Shown here one piece after another: positions 63,755 through 64,000 of a DNA stretch of 64,000 nt. The DNA comes from Arenicella xantha. GTDB taxonomy: Bacteria > Pseudomonadota > Gammaproteobacteria > Arenicellales > Arenicellaceae. The notes beneath the pieces were generated by a model. It was not told the origin of the DNA. It did no database searches and worked only from the letters and a program-made list of their open reading frames with translations. The stretch lies in NCBI RefSeq assembly GCF_003315245.1, contig NZ_QNRT01000002.1, positions 301,245-365,244 of the forward strand, read 5' to 3'. A program made the position numbers and the translations under genes. How positions within the stretch are numbered: the stretch's first letter is position 1; each line of letters begins with the position of its first letter.

Positions 63755-64000
63755 CTAATTATTGGCGTTGCGCTTGGCCGCTGCAATAGCAACACTCAGG
63801 TCATAAACAGCCATCGCGTACAACACGCTATGGTTATATTCCGTTATCGCGTAAAAATTATGATGCGTGTAAAAGTAACGAGGCATCGGCACGTAGCGCT
63901 CAACATTACTGGATTTCTCAACCGTTTTTTGACTTGTCTCTATTGGTTGAGAAACTACCCATTTACTCGAACTCGGCGTCACAGCTACTGGTGCAGACGG
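63755..64000 (-). CDS. mltB: Lytic murein transglycosylase B-like, C-terminal fragment
   Basis: The window ends within this gene; its 5' part lies beyond 64000. The visible 81 residues contain a Ser/Pro-rich stretch (APVAVTPSSSKW) and the sequence NFYAITEYNHSVLYAMAVYDLSVAI. That sequence matches the C-terminal end of MltB (NFYVITRYN... YAMAVYQL). MltB cuts the glycan backbone of peptidoglycan to 1,6-anhydro-MurNAc. The usual order mltB-rlpA-dacA appears here without rlpA. The Ser/Pro-rich linker before the C-terminal motif is unusual. A database search with the complete gene is needed to confirm. Confidence 0.7.
   Translation of the reverse strand, partial: PSAPVAVTPSSSKWVVSQPIETSQKTVEKSSNVERYVPMPRYFYTHHNFYAITEYNHSVLYAMAVYDLSVAIAAAKRNANN

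Overview
The window reads as a stretch of chromosome from a free-living, aerobic, Gram-negative gammaproteobacterium, probably marine. The evidence is the outer-membrane assembly genes lptD and surA, the mltB-dacA-ybeD-lipB cluster, amgK-murU peptidoglycan recycling, a complete Pst/Pho locus with Pho boxes, the AcnD/PrpF form of the methylcitrate cycle, a sodium-coupled sugar symporter, and moderate G+C with few long intergenic gaps. An Arenicella-like lineage would fit, but I cannot prove the genus. I see no tRNA, rRNA, CRISPR array, insertion sequence or prophage.

Layout. 1-5.5 kb: a small basic protein and a beta-glucoside utilisation unit (GH1 glucosidase plus SSS symporter, with a divergent LacI regulator and two near-identical operator-like sites). 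5.5-10 kb: an acyl-CoA synthetase and a compact sxtJ / sxtK-like (DUF5989) / carbamoyltransferase trio. 10-13 kb: a secreted protein with an internal duplication and an ECF sigma operon. 13.4-17 kb: leuB-type dehydrogenase, then a run of MBL hydrolase, DUF350 and transglutaminase-like proteins. 17-23.4 kb: a tightly packed five-gene minus-strand operon (acyl-CoA dehydrogenase, TetR, IcmF mutase, DUF5522, RraA). 23.6-31 kb: TetR, then the methylcitrate cycle, split into two convergent transcripts (gntR-prpB-prpC and acnD-prpF). Both carry the same pair of palindromic operator-like sites with identical 62-bp spacing. 31.3-31.7 kb: a probable short transcript encoding a 23-residue hydrophobic peptide. 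31.7-38 kb: short CDF transporter, SuhB, TetR, a lipoprotein/outer-membrane protein pair, and a class V aminotransferase. 37.7-43.2 kb: NarL-type two-component system, DUF423, two MsrA proteins, a DksA-like zinc finger and TtcA. 43.3-53.1 kb: phoBR, a nuclease-like protein, and phoU-pstBACS in reverse. 53.1-55.8 kb: nitroreductase, DUF2288, an Ala/Asp-rich repeat lipoprotein and DksA. 55.8-64 kb: surA, lptD, amgK, murU, lipB, ybeD, dacA and the end of an mltB-like gene.

How the genes work together. The acyl-CoA genes (acyl-CoA ligase, acyl-CoA dehydrogenase, IcmF, methylcitrate cycle) suggest a capacity for short and branched acyl-CoA catabolism that ends in propionyl-CoA disposal. The Pst/Pho block is a standard phosphate-starvation module: Pho-box-like sites lie before pstS, pstC and phoB, and a strong terminator behind pstS should favour the binding protein over the permease. 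The last 8 kb are envelope biogenesis and peptidoglycan recycling. The least explained parts are the carbamoyltransferase trio, the duplicated secreted protein, the 23-residue peptide transcript and the lipoprotein/outer-membrane pair.
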